NCBI GenBank assembly: GCA_030446685.1
Contig: JAUJMV010000016.1
Coordinates: 1 to 64,000 of the forward strand
Origin: Thermomicrobiales bacterium
GTDB lineage: Bacteria; Chloroflexota; Chloroflexia; Thermomicrobiales; CADCWN01
Direction of reading: 5' to 3'
Length of the DNA stretch: 64,000 nt
Part shown: positions 37,072 to 47,518 of the stretch, in pieces
Layout: each line of letters starts with the position of its first letter
Numbering within the stretch: the first letter of the stretch is position 1
Translations under genes and position numbers: made by a program
The notes under the pieces: model-generated
What the model saw: only the letters and a program-made list of their open reading frames with translations
Databases searched by the model: none
What the model was told of the DNA's origin: nothing

Positions 37072-37939
37072 ATGCGTATCCAGAGCTTTCGCATCGAGCC
37101 TCCCGCAACTTGCGTCTCGCGGAGTGTTCTAATGCGCCAGACTTCATGGTTATCTGTGGGGAACGGGTGCGGTAAGAGTGCAATCCCTCAATGCGTTGAT
37201 GACGGCAAAGAACACGCTGGCAGTTACGGTAGCTTTGAGTTTGATCCGAGAGCAGTTGCCGCTGATGCCGCTGAAGGCGATGGTCTCAATGACGCTTGCT
37301 TACACTGGGAGGCGGAGCGAGGATACGTTAGAGCGCGTTTCGGTCATTTATGCCCAGAAACAGATGAAGTTGTCATAGAGATCCAACCAGGGGGTAATGG
37401 ACGGGTTGTCAGAATATCCTACCAGGGATTTGCTGAGTTCGTTTTCCCGAGCCTACTTGGACCCGGTTTCTTCGATTACATGGATGCATATCGTCAATCA
37501 CCGAAGCAGCAACTGAGTACCTGGGATGCCAACGTCCTCAACGAATCTCAGACCAAGACTACGCCCATGCCGCTGGCCTTCAAGTTCAATACACCAAGCA
37601 ATACTTAGCGGCTATAAGAAAGATGCGCGACCTACAAATCGTTCAGCAGGCGTGGCGTTCCGGAAGGCGGAGGTCGAGGGTTTAGATTCTCTACAAGAAG
37701 TTAGACAATTCTTCGATAGTTTCTTCGCTCCCATGAGGTTTGTGGATGTGAACCTGGACAAATCCCTTTCGAGTTCATCATTTCGACTCCTCGTGGCATG
37801 ATCGATATCGATGATTTGAGCGCGGGCGAAAAGGAAATACTCAATGTCTTCGTACGCTTTCATCAACTCAAACCCAAGGACGCAATTATCCTGTTCGACG
37901 AGGCGGATGCACATTTGCACCCCGATTTGGAGCGTAGGT
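37072..37939 (+). pseudogene. AAA ATPase-DUF4435 protein, N-terminal part (disrupted)
   Basis: This is the 5' portion of an SMC-like AAA ATPase. The P-loop reads GNGCGKSA after losing two bases (family G-x-NGCGKS). The ABC signature is DLSAGEKEILNVF and Walker B is AIILFDEADAHLHPDLE. The reading is broken by several small indels (near 37165, 37187 and 37270) and then by the IS at 37940. The Walker B Asp-Glu and the following His are intact. Low GC relative to the chromosome suggests transfer. AAA plus DUF4435 is the composition of PARIS anti-phage systems (AriA/AriB, also known as one fused gene). Confidence 0.7.
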
Positions 37940-39391
37940 CTGACATCCGGACGTAACTCAGGTGCTGGCCGGGTGCCCGAGCAACGCGGCGAGGCGTGGT
38001 GGGAGCCCGCCGTGTTGGCGGATCTCCTCGGTCAGGAGCGCCTCGGTCGCCAGGTGGTCCAGCAGGCCGCAGCCCGCGCGTGAGCACGAGCTTGCCGGGC
38101 GGGCGGTTGGCCCGCCATTCGCCCCCGCCGAGCCGGGTCAGCAGGCGCACCTCGGCCCTCCAGCGTGACGCCGGGGAAACCGGAAGCCCGCCGCCACCCA
38201 GCCGAGCGCCACCAGCGTGCGCACCGCCGCGAGCGCGAGCACCTGCACGCCTTCCCAGCCGAGGCATTGTTTCCCGATCTTGAAGGCGTCCTCGATGCTC
38301 CAGCGTTGCCGGTACATCCGGAAGATTTCGGTCGCCTCCTCGGCGCTCGTCACCGGCCGGTCGGTGAGGAGCCTGGGAACTCCTCGTGCGCCCCCTCCAA
38401 CCGCACCTCCACCAGCAGACTTGCCGCTCGTGCTGCGCCCCGTCCGGCCGGGTGCGCACCTCCTCCTGATAGGTGACGACGAGCGGCGCGGCGACGACCG
38501 CCGGCACCGGCTGGAACCCCAGGACGGGCCTGCTGCCCCTTGCGCACCACCATCTCGGTCGCGACGCGCGCCAGCGGCTGCAACCGCGGCGCCAGGTCGG
38601 CCAGGTGGACCGGCTGGTCGGCCACCGGGCGCACCAGCCGGTCGCGGTGCTGCACCCGGCCGACCAGGTGGTGCCCCTGCCCCCACCCCGCCGCCCAGAC
38701 GGCGACGTCGTCGAAGCCCGCGTCCATGATGTAGGTGACCTCGGCGGCGAGCAGGGCGAGAGCGCCGCCGCCGCCGACGGAGGCGAGGCGGCCTGCGTCT
38801 CGGCCGACTCGCTCAGGAAGCCGTCCGCCGCGCTGCTGAACAGGCGGTGATACAACAGCCCCCGGCGCGCCCGCCCGACCCCGATGGCGTTGAGGGTTCG
38901 ATAGCCGGGCACCGTCCCCGGCCCAGCCAGGCGCTTGACGCGCTGGAGCGCCTCCATCTCCTGGGCGTGCGGCTTGCGCAGGTCCGACCCGTCCAGCAAC
39001 ACCCAGATGGCGCCCTCGCCGCGCAGTTGCTCGACCCCGCGCGCTTGCAGCCGGCCGATCAGGTGGTCGGCGTCGAGGGTGGAGCGTTTCGTCGTCTCAG
39101 CATGCACCAGCCGCCGCACCCGCCGCTCGCCGTGCGGCGTCGCCGCCAGCACAGGGGAAAAGGCCGCGATGCGGCTGCAACACAGGCTCTCCGCCCCGAT
39201 GATCCGTCTCACCCAGGAGGGTGCGAGTGCGCCGTCCCCGGTCAAGCCCGCGAACTCCCCCAGGTATGCGCCGAACAGGTCCTGCTCCGCCACCGTCAAC
39301 TCCATCGTTCCCCCTCCCCTTCGGAGATCACACCCCGCACCCACCGCGCCGGCCCCGGTTGTACCACACCCCAGTTACGTCCGGATGTCAG
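37940..39391 (-). mobile_element. IS4-like insertion sequence (1,452 bp)
   Basis: Perfect 19-bp terminal inverted repeats, CTGACATCCGGACGTAACT at 37940-37958 and its inverse at 39373-39391, are flanked by the 6-bp target duplication GTAGGT (37934-37939 and 39392-39397). Deleting the element and one GTAGGT joins GAG CGT AGG to TAC CTT GAC and restores the host gene frame. It is GC-rich, unlike the AT-rich gene it landed in, so it probably came from this genome. Confidence 0.9.
37958..39305 (-). pseudogene. IS4-family-like DDE transposase (frameshifted)
   Basis: The reconstructed product is about 448 aa. It begins MELTVAEQDLFGAYLGEFAG. DDE-type residues are likely in WVLLDGSDLRKPH (first Asp), YIMDAGFDDVAVW (second Asp) and YRQRWSIEDAFKIGKQ, the Y-(2)R-(3)E-(6)K signature of IS4-type enzymes. 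GGAGGGGGAACG precedes the ATG at 39305, and the stop overlaps the left inverted repeat. At least four frame changes occur, so this copy is inactive unless they are sequencing errors. The exact subgroup is uncertain. Confidence 0.75.
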
Positions 39392-40343
39392 GTAGGTACC
39401 TTGACGCGCTACGGGCCATCGGTATGGGTAATCAACTCTGGTTGACCACCCACTCTCCCGAGATGATGATTGCAGCAGGTAGCGAATCTCTGTATACGGT
39501 GCTCAAGGAGCCGCCGGCGGACGGTGGGAGTCAGTTCGTCCGCGTGACTCAGAACGAGCAACTACATACCGTCTTGTCAGAGGTGATGGGTTCGCGAGGG
39601 ATCGTGAGCTTCAATCAACGTGTCGTATTTATTGAAGGGGAAGACGCATCCGCCGACCGGATGATTTATGAGGCGGCGTATCCGCCCGGTTTGTACAACG
39701 TAAGCTTCGTCCCGGCTGGGAATTCCGCAACGGCGAGGAAAACGGCGGAGCGGGTGAACGAGTTGCTCTCGACATCCATAGGCTTCCAGCAGTACTACAG
39801 TATTGTTGATGGAGATATTGACCGTTCGAACCCGATCCAACTGGGGGAGCGCGATTGTTCAAGTTGCCAGTGTACCATGTAGAGAACTTGCTCCTCAATT
39901 CAGGCGAAATTCTTGAAGCAACCCAGGCGCTGCTTGGACCACAATGCCCTTTTAGGACTCCGACCGATGTAGAGAATGCCCTACGAAGATGCGTCCTGTC
40001 AGACCGTCATGTAAAGCCCTTCACAAAAGCCTTGCTCGATGCGCGTCTCGCTGCAATCGCCAAGGCAGCTTACGATGATGTCTACAAGCGGCAGACCCAT
40101 GTAACTTCTGAACTAACGCTGCCTACGTTCACTGAGATGGAGTCGGAGGCCAGGGCTGCCTTGCAAGTTGCGTTGAGCGACGGGACGTGGACGGCGAGGT
40201 GTAAGGGTCGAGATGTGCTTAGGGCGTATTGCAATGAGGTTGGCCTAGCATACGAACATCTTCGTAACCTTCTTATCTCCCGTATAAACACCCCCCCCAA
40301 AGCTCTTGCAGACATCATGGATAGAATCCTTGGCAGCAACTAG
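39392..40343 (+). pseudogene. AAA ATPase-DUF4435 protein, C-terminal part (disrupted)
   Basis: It continues from the IS: LDALRAIGMGNQLWLTTHSP is the D-loop/H-loop end of the ATPase. A DUF4435 (TOPRIM-like) domain follows, with VVFIEGEDASADRMIY (acidic Glu of TOPRIM), YYSIVDGDIDRS (Asp-x-Asp) and LPVYHVENLLLN. TOPRIM domains of this type cleave nucleic acid; in PARIS the AriB nuclease cuts tRNA after release by AriA. One frame change lies near 39852. Without the IS and indels the whole protein would be about 600 aa. Defence function is inferred from domain composition only. Confidence 0.7.
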
Positions 40344-40643
40344 CAACGCTGGGGGCTGACGACTCCGTCTATGCTCCCCCATTGCCTCATCGATGATGGT
40401 GCGCATGCTGCCCAGTCCGCAGTGGGGTGTCGCCGGAAGCGAGCGGGGCGGGGGATGGGCAGATAGGATGTCCGGCGAACAGACGTTTCGCGGGGGTTTC
40501 TGCTTATCCCCCACACACGTTGACGCGCGGCGATGGCGGTCCCTATACTTGCCGGACGTCTACGCGACAGTCCGGGCAGGCGACCCCGGCAATTGTGCCG
40601 TCCCGCCGCCCGTCGCCACGCCTGGAAGGGGAAACGGATCGCG
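40344..40643. other. Intergenic region at the island's right edge (300 bp)
   Basis: Base composition returns to the GC-rich norm across this gap, marking the right edge of the AT-rich island. No tRNA, direct repeat or integrase remnant was seen. It should hold the promoter for the protease gene. Confidence 0.4.
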
Positions 40644-41849
40644 ATGCACCGCCGCGCCCACGCCCACCGCACCGCCCTGCTAATCGCGGCGCTCGCCAGC
40701 CTCCTCGCCGCCGCCGGCTGCACCCTCCCCGGCGCCCTCGACCCGACCCCCGCGCCGATGCCGACCGCGACCGCGACGCCGGCCCCGACCCCGACGACCG
40801 CCCCGACCCCCACCCCGCAGCCGACCGCGACCCCGCTCCCGCCGACGCCGACCCCGCCCCCCACCCCGACCCCCGCCCCGACCCCCACGCCGGTCCTCGA
40901 CCAGACCCCGCAGCAGATCTACCGCCGCGCCAGCCCGGCGGTGGTGACGGTCGTCAACTACGGGGGCGGCGGGAGCGGCGGGCGGAGCGGGACCGGGTTC
41001 GGCAGCGGGGTGATCATCGACCCGCGCGGCTACATCATCACCAACAACCATGTGGTCGAGGGCCAGCGCCGCCTGCGGGTGATCTTCTCCGACGCCACCG
41101 AGCGCGACGCGAGTCTCGTCGGCGCCGACCCGACGACCGACCTCGCGGTCCTCAAGGTCGAGGGGAGCGTGCCGGGGACGGTCCCGTTCGGCGACTCCTC
41201 GAAGCTGGAGCCGGGCCAGAGCGTCGTCGCGATCGGCAGCGCCCTCGGCGAGTTCACCAACACCGTCACCACCGGGATCGTCAGCGGCCTGCAGCGCGAC
41301 CTCCAGGACCGCGAGCGCGGCGTCTCCCTCGAGGGGCTGATCCAGACCGACGCGGCGATCAACCCCGGCAACTCCGGCGGGCCGCTCCTCAACCTGCGGG
41401 CCGAGGTGATCGGCATCAACACCGCCGTCATCCGCGAGAGCGGCGCCGGCGCCAATGCCAGCGGCAGCGTCGCGGAAGGGATCGGCTTCGCCGTCCCGTC
41501 GAACATCGCCCGCATCGTCAGCGAGCGGATCATCGCCGAGGGGCGGCTCGCCCGGCCGGGCCTCGGCGCGACGACCGAGCCGGTCACGCCGGGCCTCGCC
41601 GCGGAGCAGGAGCTGCAGGTGCAGCAGGGCGCGCGGATCAGGAACGTGGCCCCCGGCGGCCCCGCCGCCGCCGCCGGCCTGCGCCCGAACGACGTGATCG
41701 TCGCCGTCGCCGGCAAGCCGGTCGACCGCGAGAACAGCCTCTCGTTCCTGCTCCTCGCGCACCGGCCGGGCGAGCAGGTCGAGCTGACGATCGCGCGCGG
41801 CCCGGAGCGGCAGACCGTGCGGGTGACGCTCGGGGAGGCGGACCGGTGA
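40644..41849 (+). CDS. HtrA/DegP-like S1C serine protease, lipoprotein
   Basis: The 401-aa protein has a lipoprotein signal peptide ending LLAAAGC (Cys near residue 26). A ~60-residue Pro/Thr linker (TPTPTP type) and a trypsin-like S1C domain follow. The domain has His in YIITNNHVVEG, Asp in DPTTDLAVLKVE and Ser in INPGNSGGPLLN. One C-terminal PDZ domain contains VAPGGPAAAAGLRPND. HtrA proteases degrade or refold damaged envelope proteins. The ATG at 40644 is chosen because the signal peptide starts there. The ORF is intact, unlike its neighbours. Its stop overlaps the next gene's GTG by GTGA. Confidence 0.9.
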   Translation: MHRRAHAHRTALLIAALASLLAAAGCTLPGALDPTPAPMPTATATPAPTPTTAPTPTPQPTATPLPPTPTPPPTPTPAPTPTPVLDQTPQQIYRRASPAVVTVVNYGGGGSGGRSGTGFGSGVIIDPRGYIITNNHVVEGQRRLRVIFSDATERDASLVGADPTTDLAVLKVEGSVPGTVPFGDSSKLEPGQSVVAIGSALGEFTNTVTTGIVSGLQRDLQDRERGVSLEGLIQTDAAINPGNSGGPLLNLRAEVIGINTAVIRESGAGANASGSVAEGIGFAVPSNIARIVSERIIAEGRLARPGLGATTEPVTPGLAAEQELQVQQGARIRNVAPGGPAAAAGLRPNDVIVAVAGKPVDRENSLSFLLLAHRPGEQVELTIARGPERQTVRVTLGEADR

Positions 41850-43898
41850 GGCCCGCGGCGCCGGCAGGGGGGGCGGGCGGGGAGGCCTCCGCGCGGGCGG
41901 CGGGGCGGGCGCGCCGGGTCCGCCGCCGGTCGCGCTGGGCGCGCCGCGTCCCCGCGCCACTCGCGCGCTGGCTGGCGGGGGAGTTCGGCCCGATCAGGCG
42001 GGCGCTGCGCTACGGCCCAACCCTGGCGATCCTGCTGCTGACCCTCCCGGCGCTGACGCTGGCCTCCCAGTTCGCGGCCCCGCACCGCATCGATGTCGGG
42101 GAGGGCAACGACCGGTTCTACCTGCGCGGCGTCCTCGCCCAGGAGCGGGGGGCGGCAACGACTTCCGCTGGACGACCGACCGGGCGAGCATCGTCCTCCC
42201 CGCCGCCCCCGGCAACAGCGCGTGGACGGTCGCCCTGCGCCTCAGCGGCAGCCGCCCCCGGCGCCCCTCCCCGCCCGTCAGCCTCCTCGCCGACGGCCGG
42301 CTGATCGCGCGCTTCGACACGGTCCAGCCCTTCCAGGACTACCGCTTCCGCTTCACCCGCCCGCGTTCCCGCCGACGACCTGACCGTGACCCTCGAAACG
42401 ACCACCTACGACCCGCCCGGCGCCACCGACGACCGCCAACTCGGCGTCCAGCTCGACGAGGTGACCCTCACCCCGCCCGGGCGGCCCCCTCCCGGTGCTG
42501 CCGCCGCCCGGCTACGCGGCGCTGGTCCTCGCCCTGGTCGCCGGCGCCGCCGGCCTGCTCGGCCGCCTCGGGCTGGATCGCCGCCTCCTCGCCGGCGCCC
42601 TGCTGGCCGGCGTCGGCGGCATCCTCGCCGGCGTGGCGCTCCGGCCGGACCCGACGGCGCTCTACCTCCGCGGCCTCTTCCTCGTCGTCGCCGCCCTCTT
42701 CGCGGCGCTCTCCTCGCCCTGCGCCCGCTCGTGCGGCGGCTCTTCGCGGCGGGCGGCGTCCCCTCGGCCCGCGAGGAGCGGTTGCTGCTGGGCATCTTCC
42801 TCTTCGGCGCGGCGATCCACCTGGCGGGCGTCTTCTTCCCCGGCTTCCTGGCGCACGACATCGGCTTCCAGGTCAACCGGCAGACGGAGGTGCTGCGCGG
42901 CCAGCTCCTCCTCTCGGCGGTCTCCAGCGAGTGGGGCTTCCGCCACACCCTACCCCCGGCCCTCTACGTCCTGCTGGCCCCGTTCGCCGGACTCAGCGGC
43001 GACCCGGCGCTGGTGCTGCGCCTGCTGCCGCCGATCATCAACGCCTCCTCGGTCTTCCTGATCGCCTACCTCCTCCGCCGCGTCGGCCTGCCCGGCCCCG
43101 CCCCCTCCTCGCCGCCGCCTGCTACACCCTGATCCCCGCGACCTACCAGCTCCTCTGGTGGGGCTTCTTCCCCAACCTCTTCGGCCAGTGGGCGACGCTG
43201 GCCGTCCTGACCCTGGCGGTCGGCCACTGGGGCGACCTGCGCCGCCCCTGGATCTTCGGCGCGCTCGTCGCCGCCCTCTGCCTCGCCCTCCTCTCGCACC
43301 CCGGCACCTTCGCCCTCACCCTGGCGCTGATCCCCCTGCTGGCGCTCGCCCTCGGGCTCGCCGACCGCGCCGGGCGGGGCAGCGCCGCGATCCTCCTCGC
43401 CGCCTTCGGCCTGGGCCTGCTGATCGTCTTCGCGCTCTACTACCGCCACTTCGCCCTCCAACTGCTCGACCAGGTGCGCGCGGGGCTCACCGGCGCGGGC
43501 GCGGCGAACGCGGAGGCGAACGGGCCCCGGCTGGGAGCTCAACTACATCCGGCTGCGGGTCTTCGCGCTGCCGTTCCTGCTCTACTTCGCCGCCGCCTGG
43601 ATCGCCGGCGTCCGCCTCGCGCTCGCCCGCAACCGCCTCGGCTGGATGCTCCTGACAATCCTCGCGACCGCCTCGGCCTTCGCCGCCATCCACGTCACGA
43701 TCGGCGTCTGGGCGCGCTACTTCGTCTTCGTCAGCCCCGCGCTCGCCATCGGCATGGGCGTGGCCCTCGCCCTGGCTCTGGCGCCGGCCGCGCTGGGGTC
43801 CGGCCGCCGCCGGCGCCGCGCTGGCCTACTGTGCCGCCGCCACCGGCGCCTTCTGGTTCGGCGTCGCCGTCCTCGGCAACCGCTCGCCGTACCCGTAG
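41846..43898 (+). CDS. Large polytopic membrane protein, glycosyltransferase-like (frameshifted)
   Basis: The reconstructed product is about 684 aa. It has an Arg-rich cytoplasmic N-terminus, one membrane helix (YGPTLAILLLTLPALTLAS), an extracytoplasmic beta-rich region (about residues 75-205), and about ten further hydrophobic helices. FGAAIHLAGVFFPGFLAHDI (with an acidic His-Asp pair) and QTEVLRGQLLL in a loop suggest a GT-C/ArnT-like glycosyltransferase fold, but no definitive motif is seen. Four or more indels shift the frame. It is coupled to the protease (GTGA overlap). The role in envelope glycan synthesis is inferred. Confidence 0.6.
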
Positions 43899-44647
43899 TC
43901 GTCAGTCGCCAGTCGTCGGTCGTCAGTGGGCCGTCGGTCCGGTCGGCGGCGCCACGCACGCCCCACGCACCAACGGCTCGGCCGCACCCTGCCGACCGCC
44001 GGCCGCGCGCCGACTGCCCCGCCGCCACAACAGCCCAGGGTCGGGTCCTCGGCGGGCCGGACATCAACGAGCCCCCACCACCTGCGCGGCCCCCGCCCCC
44101 TCGCCGCCTACCCTCCTACCCGCCTACCCGCCTCCGCCCCTCCCCCGCCCGGCGGCACCGCCGCCCCCACCGCCAGGTCCGATCAGTATCCGGTCGCGCA
44201 CACCCCGCCCCGCGCGCGGGCGCGATCGGCGGCGCGAAATGGCGTTTTCGCGAAACGAACCGCCCTCAACCGACACGCGATCGTGGCGCCCCACCAAGGA
44301 AAACGGCCCCAGCGATGATTCAGGAGAATGGTCCAAATGACCCCCAAATCCCCCCAATTCCCCCCTCCTCGCGCCGCCCACCTGCACGCATTGCGTCCTG
44401 GTGCGTCGCGCCCCGGCGGGCCCCATCCATCGGCTCTTACTCCCCTCCCTCTCCCAGTATTGAGAGAGGGAGGGCGGCGGGGGTTGGGGTGAGGGCTCCG
44501 CGCGCCCCCACGACGGCGGGCAGGCATTCGGGGCACTCCCATCTATCGCCCACCGACTCCCGACTCCCGACTCCCGACTCCCGACTCGTGTAGTATCATC
44601 CCCCGTGATGGTCGCGACGCGCGGGTGGGCGCGAATGAGGGGGCGGC
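43899..44647. repeat. 749-bp intergenic region rich in short repeats
   Basis: Nothing convincingly codes here. It contains GTCGTCAGTCGCCAGTCGTC-type direct repeats right after the membrane-protein stop, and CTACCCGC repeats near 44.12 kb. A hairpin with arms CCCTCCCTCTC/GAGAGGGAGGG lies at 44444-44474, and a tandem CGACTCCC array at 44553-44587. The last array shares its unit with the hairpin between rpoB and rpoC. Confidence 0.5.
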
Positions 44648-45499
44648 ATGCAGCAGACGCCGACGATCGGGATCATCGCGGCGCGCAACAAACCCCAGGC
44701 CAAGGCGCTCGAACGCGAGATCGCCGCCTGGCTCCAGGCGCGCGGCGTGCCGATGCGGGATGAGGCGACGCTGCTGGAGGGGGACCGCCGGCGTCGCGCT
44801 GATCGCCGTCCTCGGCGGCGACGGGATGATGATGCGCGCCGCGCGGATGTTCCCCGACGTGCCGCTGCTCGGCATCAACTTCGGCCACGTCGGCTTCCTG
44901 ACGATGGTCGAGCGCAACGACTGGCGGCACGCGCTCGAACTGGTCCTCGCCGCCGACTACCGCATCCAGCGCGGCCCGACGCTGCGGGTGGAGTTGGTCC
45001 GCGACGGCCGCCTGGTCGAGTGGGGGCCGGTGATCAACGACGCGGTGATCCGCGCCGGGCCGCAACTGATCGAGGTCGAGGTCTACATCAACGGCCAGTA
45101 CGTCAACATCTACCCCGGCGACGGCATGATCGTCTCCACCCCCAGGGCAGCACCGCCTACTGCATGTCGGCGGGCGGCCCGATCCTCACGCACGGGGTCC
45201 GCGGCTTCGTCGTCGTCCCGCTCAACCCGCACTCCCCGATCCGCATCCCGTTGGTGATCGAGGAGGAGGCGCTGATCGAGCTGGTGATGACGAGCGATAA
45301 GAAGAGCTGGCTCTACCTCGACGGCAACACCAACGACGCGCCCCGGCTCCAGGCCGGCGACGTGGTGCGGGTGCGGCGCGGCGACCACCACTTCTCGCTC
45401 GTCCTGCTGGACAACATGAACTTCTACCACGCGATCCGCAGCCGCTTCAACTTCCTGATCCGCCCCGACGCCGTCCCCTCGCGGCTGCGCCCCCAGTGA
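44648..45499 (+). CDS. nadK: NAD kinase (frameshifted)
   Basis: NAD kinase makes NADP+ from NAD+ and ATP or polyphosphate. The diagnostic GGDGMMMRAARMF (GGDG motif), GINFGHVGFLT, and GSTAYCMSAGGPILTHG (the conserved TGSTAY loop) are present. The later PLNPHSPIRIPLVI and LYLDGNT segments also fit. The frame changes near 44785 and 45146, where TPQGSTAY is broken by an indel in a CCCAGGG stretch. Reconstructed length is about 284 aa, typical of bacterial NAD kinases. It is essential in most bacteria, so the indels are probably consensus errors. Confidence 0.85.
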   Translation: MQQTPTIGIIAARNKPQAKALEREIAAWLQARGVPMRDEATLLEGDRRRRADRRPRRRRDDDARRADVPRRAAARHQLRPRRLPDDGRAQRLAARARTGPRRRLPHPARPDAAGGVGPRRPPGRVGAGDQRRGDPRRAATDRGRGLHQRPVRQHLPRRRHDRLHPQGSTAYCMSAGGPILTHGVRGFVVVPLNPHSPIRIPLVIEEEALIELVMTSDKKSWLYLDGNTNDAPRLQAGDVVRVRRGDHHFSLVLLDNMNFYHAIRSRFNFLIRPDAVPSRLRPQ

Positions 45500-45519
45500 C
45501 CGGCGACGTGGGCGAACCG

Positions 45520-45711
45520 GGCCGACGACTGAAGTCGCCGCTGGAGGCTCCTCCGGTCGCCACAAAACCCGCCTTCGCGGGTTGGGACACGGTCGAGGCA
45601 AGCCCAGGTGATCCCGGGAAGAGCTCCGGCGTGGCAACGCCCTCAGTCCGCGGAGGCGGACTTCGTGGCGAGCCGGAGGAGCCCCCAGCGACGACTTCAG
45701 TCGTCGCCCCC
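45520..45711. repeat. Long palindromic element (GACGACTTCAGTCGTCG type)
   Basis: The left arm (45521-45586) starts GCCGACGACTGAAGTCGCCG and the right arm (45644-45710) ends ACGACTTCAGTCGTCGCCC. Both arms also contain GCCAC(A/G)AA...CCGCC-type inner matches. The loop is ~57 bp. A single right arm of the same family is present at about 63776-63837. Confidence 0.75.
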
Positions 45712-45803
45712 CGACCGGCAACCGCCCCACCCGCCGAGCGTTCAACCGGGGGAGGAGACAGGCTGACCGTGATGATTGAGGCGGCGCGGACAGGGGCGGC
45801 GGG

Positions 45804-47505
45804 ATGAGTGAGGCGGCCGAGGACCGGCTGGGCGCCGCGCCCGCCGCCGCCCCGACCCTGTCGCGGCAGGTCTCGCGCGCGATGCTCTGGAACGCCGTGC
45901 TGCAGCCGGCGCGCATCCTCGCCGGCCTCCTCTCGGGGCTCGTCGTCGTCAACGTCCTCACCCGCCAGGAATACGGCACGATCGCGGTGCTCGGCGCGCT
46001 CGCCGCGATCCTCGGCCTCGTCACCGACTTCGGGATCGAGCGCGGCCTGGTGAAGTTCCTGCCGGAGATCGAGGCCCGCCACGGCCGCGAGGGCGTGCGC
46101 CGGGTGATCGCGATCGTCATCTGGCAGAAGCTCGCCCTCCTCGCCGCCCTCGCGCTGCTGGCGCTCGCCTTCCACGAGCGCTTCTTCGCCTTCTGGCGCG
46201 CGCGCCTGGGGCGGGAGGCCGAGGCGCTGGCGCTCCTCGACGCCTACCGCTGGGTCTTCTTCGCCGCGCTCTTGGCGCTCCTCGTCTTCGGCGCGCTCTT
46301 CGACGTCTACATGCAGGCGCTGGTGTCCTACTTCCGGCAGCGCGCCTGGAACAGCATCAACCTCGTCACGAGCGCGCCCCTGCTCAAGTACTGCGCCCTC
46401 CCCTCCTGCTGATCGGCGTGGTCCTGCTCGCATGAGCAACAGCATCAACCTCGTCACGACGCTGCTCGACCCCTCCTGCTGATCGGCGTGGTCCTGATCT
46501 GGGGCGCGCCTCGGCGTGATCGGCGCGATCGCGGTCGTGGCGACGGCGCTGGCCCTCTGGCAGACGGTGACGCTGCGGCGCGGGCTGGCCGAGCGACCGG
46601 TGCAGGCGGCGGCGGGCGCGCGCCTGCGCTCCCGGTTCGTCAAGTACTGCGCCCTCAGCTACTAGATCCAGGTGACCGAGCTCGCCTACTCGGTCGAGTT
46701 CGTCCTGCTGGTCCTCTCCGGGGCCAGCACGGTCGCCGGCTTCAAGTTCGCCTTCTCGATCGTCAGCCAGATCCTGACCGCGCTCTGGTCGCCGCTGGTC
46801 GGGGTGCAGATCCCCCTCTTCGCGCGCCTCCACGCCCGCGGCGACGACCGGCAACTCGGCGAGGCCTACGCCATCCTCTCGAAGTTCCTCGCCGCGCTGA
46901 TGATCCCCGCCGCCGTCGGCCTGGCGCTGCTGGCCGGCAACCTGATCGCCGTCCTCGCCCCGAAGTACGCCGGCTTCGGCCCGGTCGGCGCCATCATCGC
47001 CGTCTTCCTCTGCCTCGACGCGGCGATCAGCGTGCCGCTGGCGATCCTGATGGCCTACGAGCGCTACCCGCCCCTGCTGATCGCCCGGACCAGCGCGCTG
47101 CTGGCCATCCCGCTCCTCCTGCTGGTCGCGCCGCGCTACGGCCCCGTCGGCGCGGCCCTGGTGATGGGCGGCGCGCGGCTCGCCTGCGACGGCCTGGCGA
47201 TGGCCCTCGCCCTGCGGCAACTGCCCCTGCGCTACCCCTGGCGCTTCGCCGGCCGCGTCCTCGGCGCGAGCGCGGCGATGGCGGCGGTCGTCGCCCCGCT
47301 CGCCTTCCTCGCGCTCGACCCGGCGGCCGACCCGAGCCGGGCGGCGCGCTCCCTCTACCTGGCCGGCAACCTGGCCCTCGGCGGCCTCGGCGCGGCCGTC
47401 TTCCTCGGCGCCTTCCGGCTCACCGGCGGGCTCGACCCCGCCGACCGCCGGCGCATCCGCGACCTGCGCCTGCCGGCCGCCTCGCTCCTGCTGCGCTTCT
47501 TCTAG
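45804..47505 (+). CDS. Polysaccharide flippase, MOP/Wzx type (frameshifted)
   Basis: The reconstructed protein is about 550 aa with 12-14 hydrophobic helices. SRAMLWNAVLQPARILAGLL at the start and TRQEYGTIAVLGALAAILGL are typical of the polysaccharide-transport branch of the MOP superfamily, which flips lipid-linked sugars across the membrane. FGIERGLVKFLPE is a common first-loop pattern. An indel and a ~60-80-bp echo of local sequence disrupt 46350-46500, and an in-frame TAG follows CALSY near 46663. From 46672 the ORF is open to the end. It is followed 13 bp later by a glycosyltransferase. Confidence 0.75.
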
Positions 47506-47518
47506 CCCCGAGGAGGCC

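Noticed and set aside
36883-40343. Prophage or integrative element
   Set aside because: Apart from the AAA-DUF4435 gene and the later IS there is no integrase, structural gene, tRNA target or att-like direct repeat.
43899-44647. Short ORFs predicted in the repeat-rich gap
   Set aside because: They are Pro/Arg-rich readings of repeats without ribosome sites or recognisable motifs.
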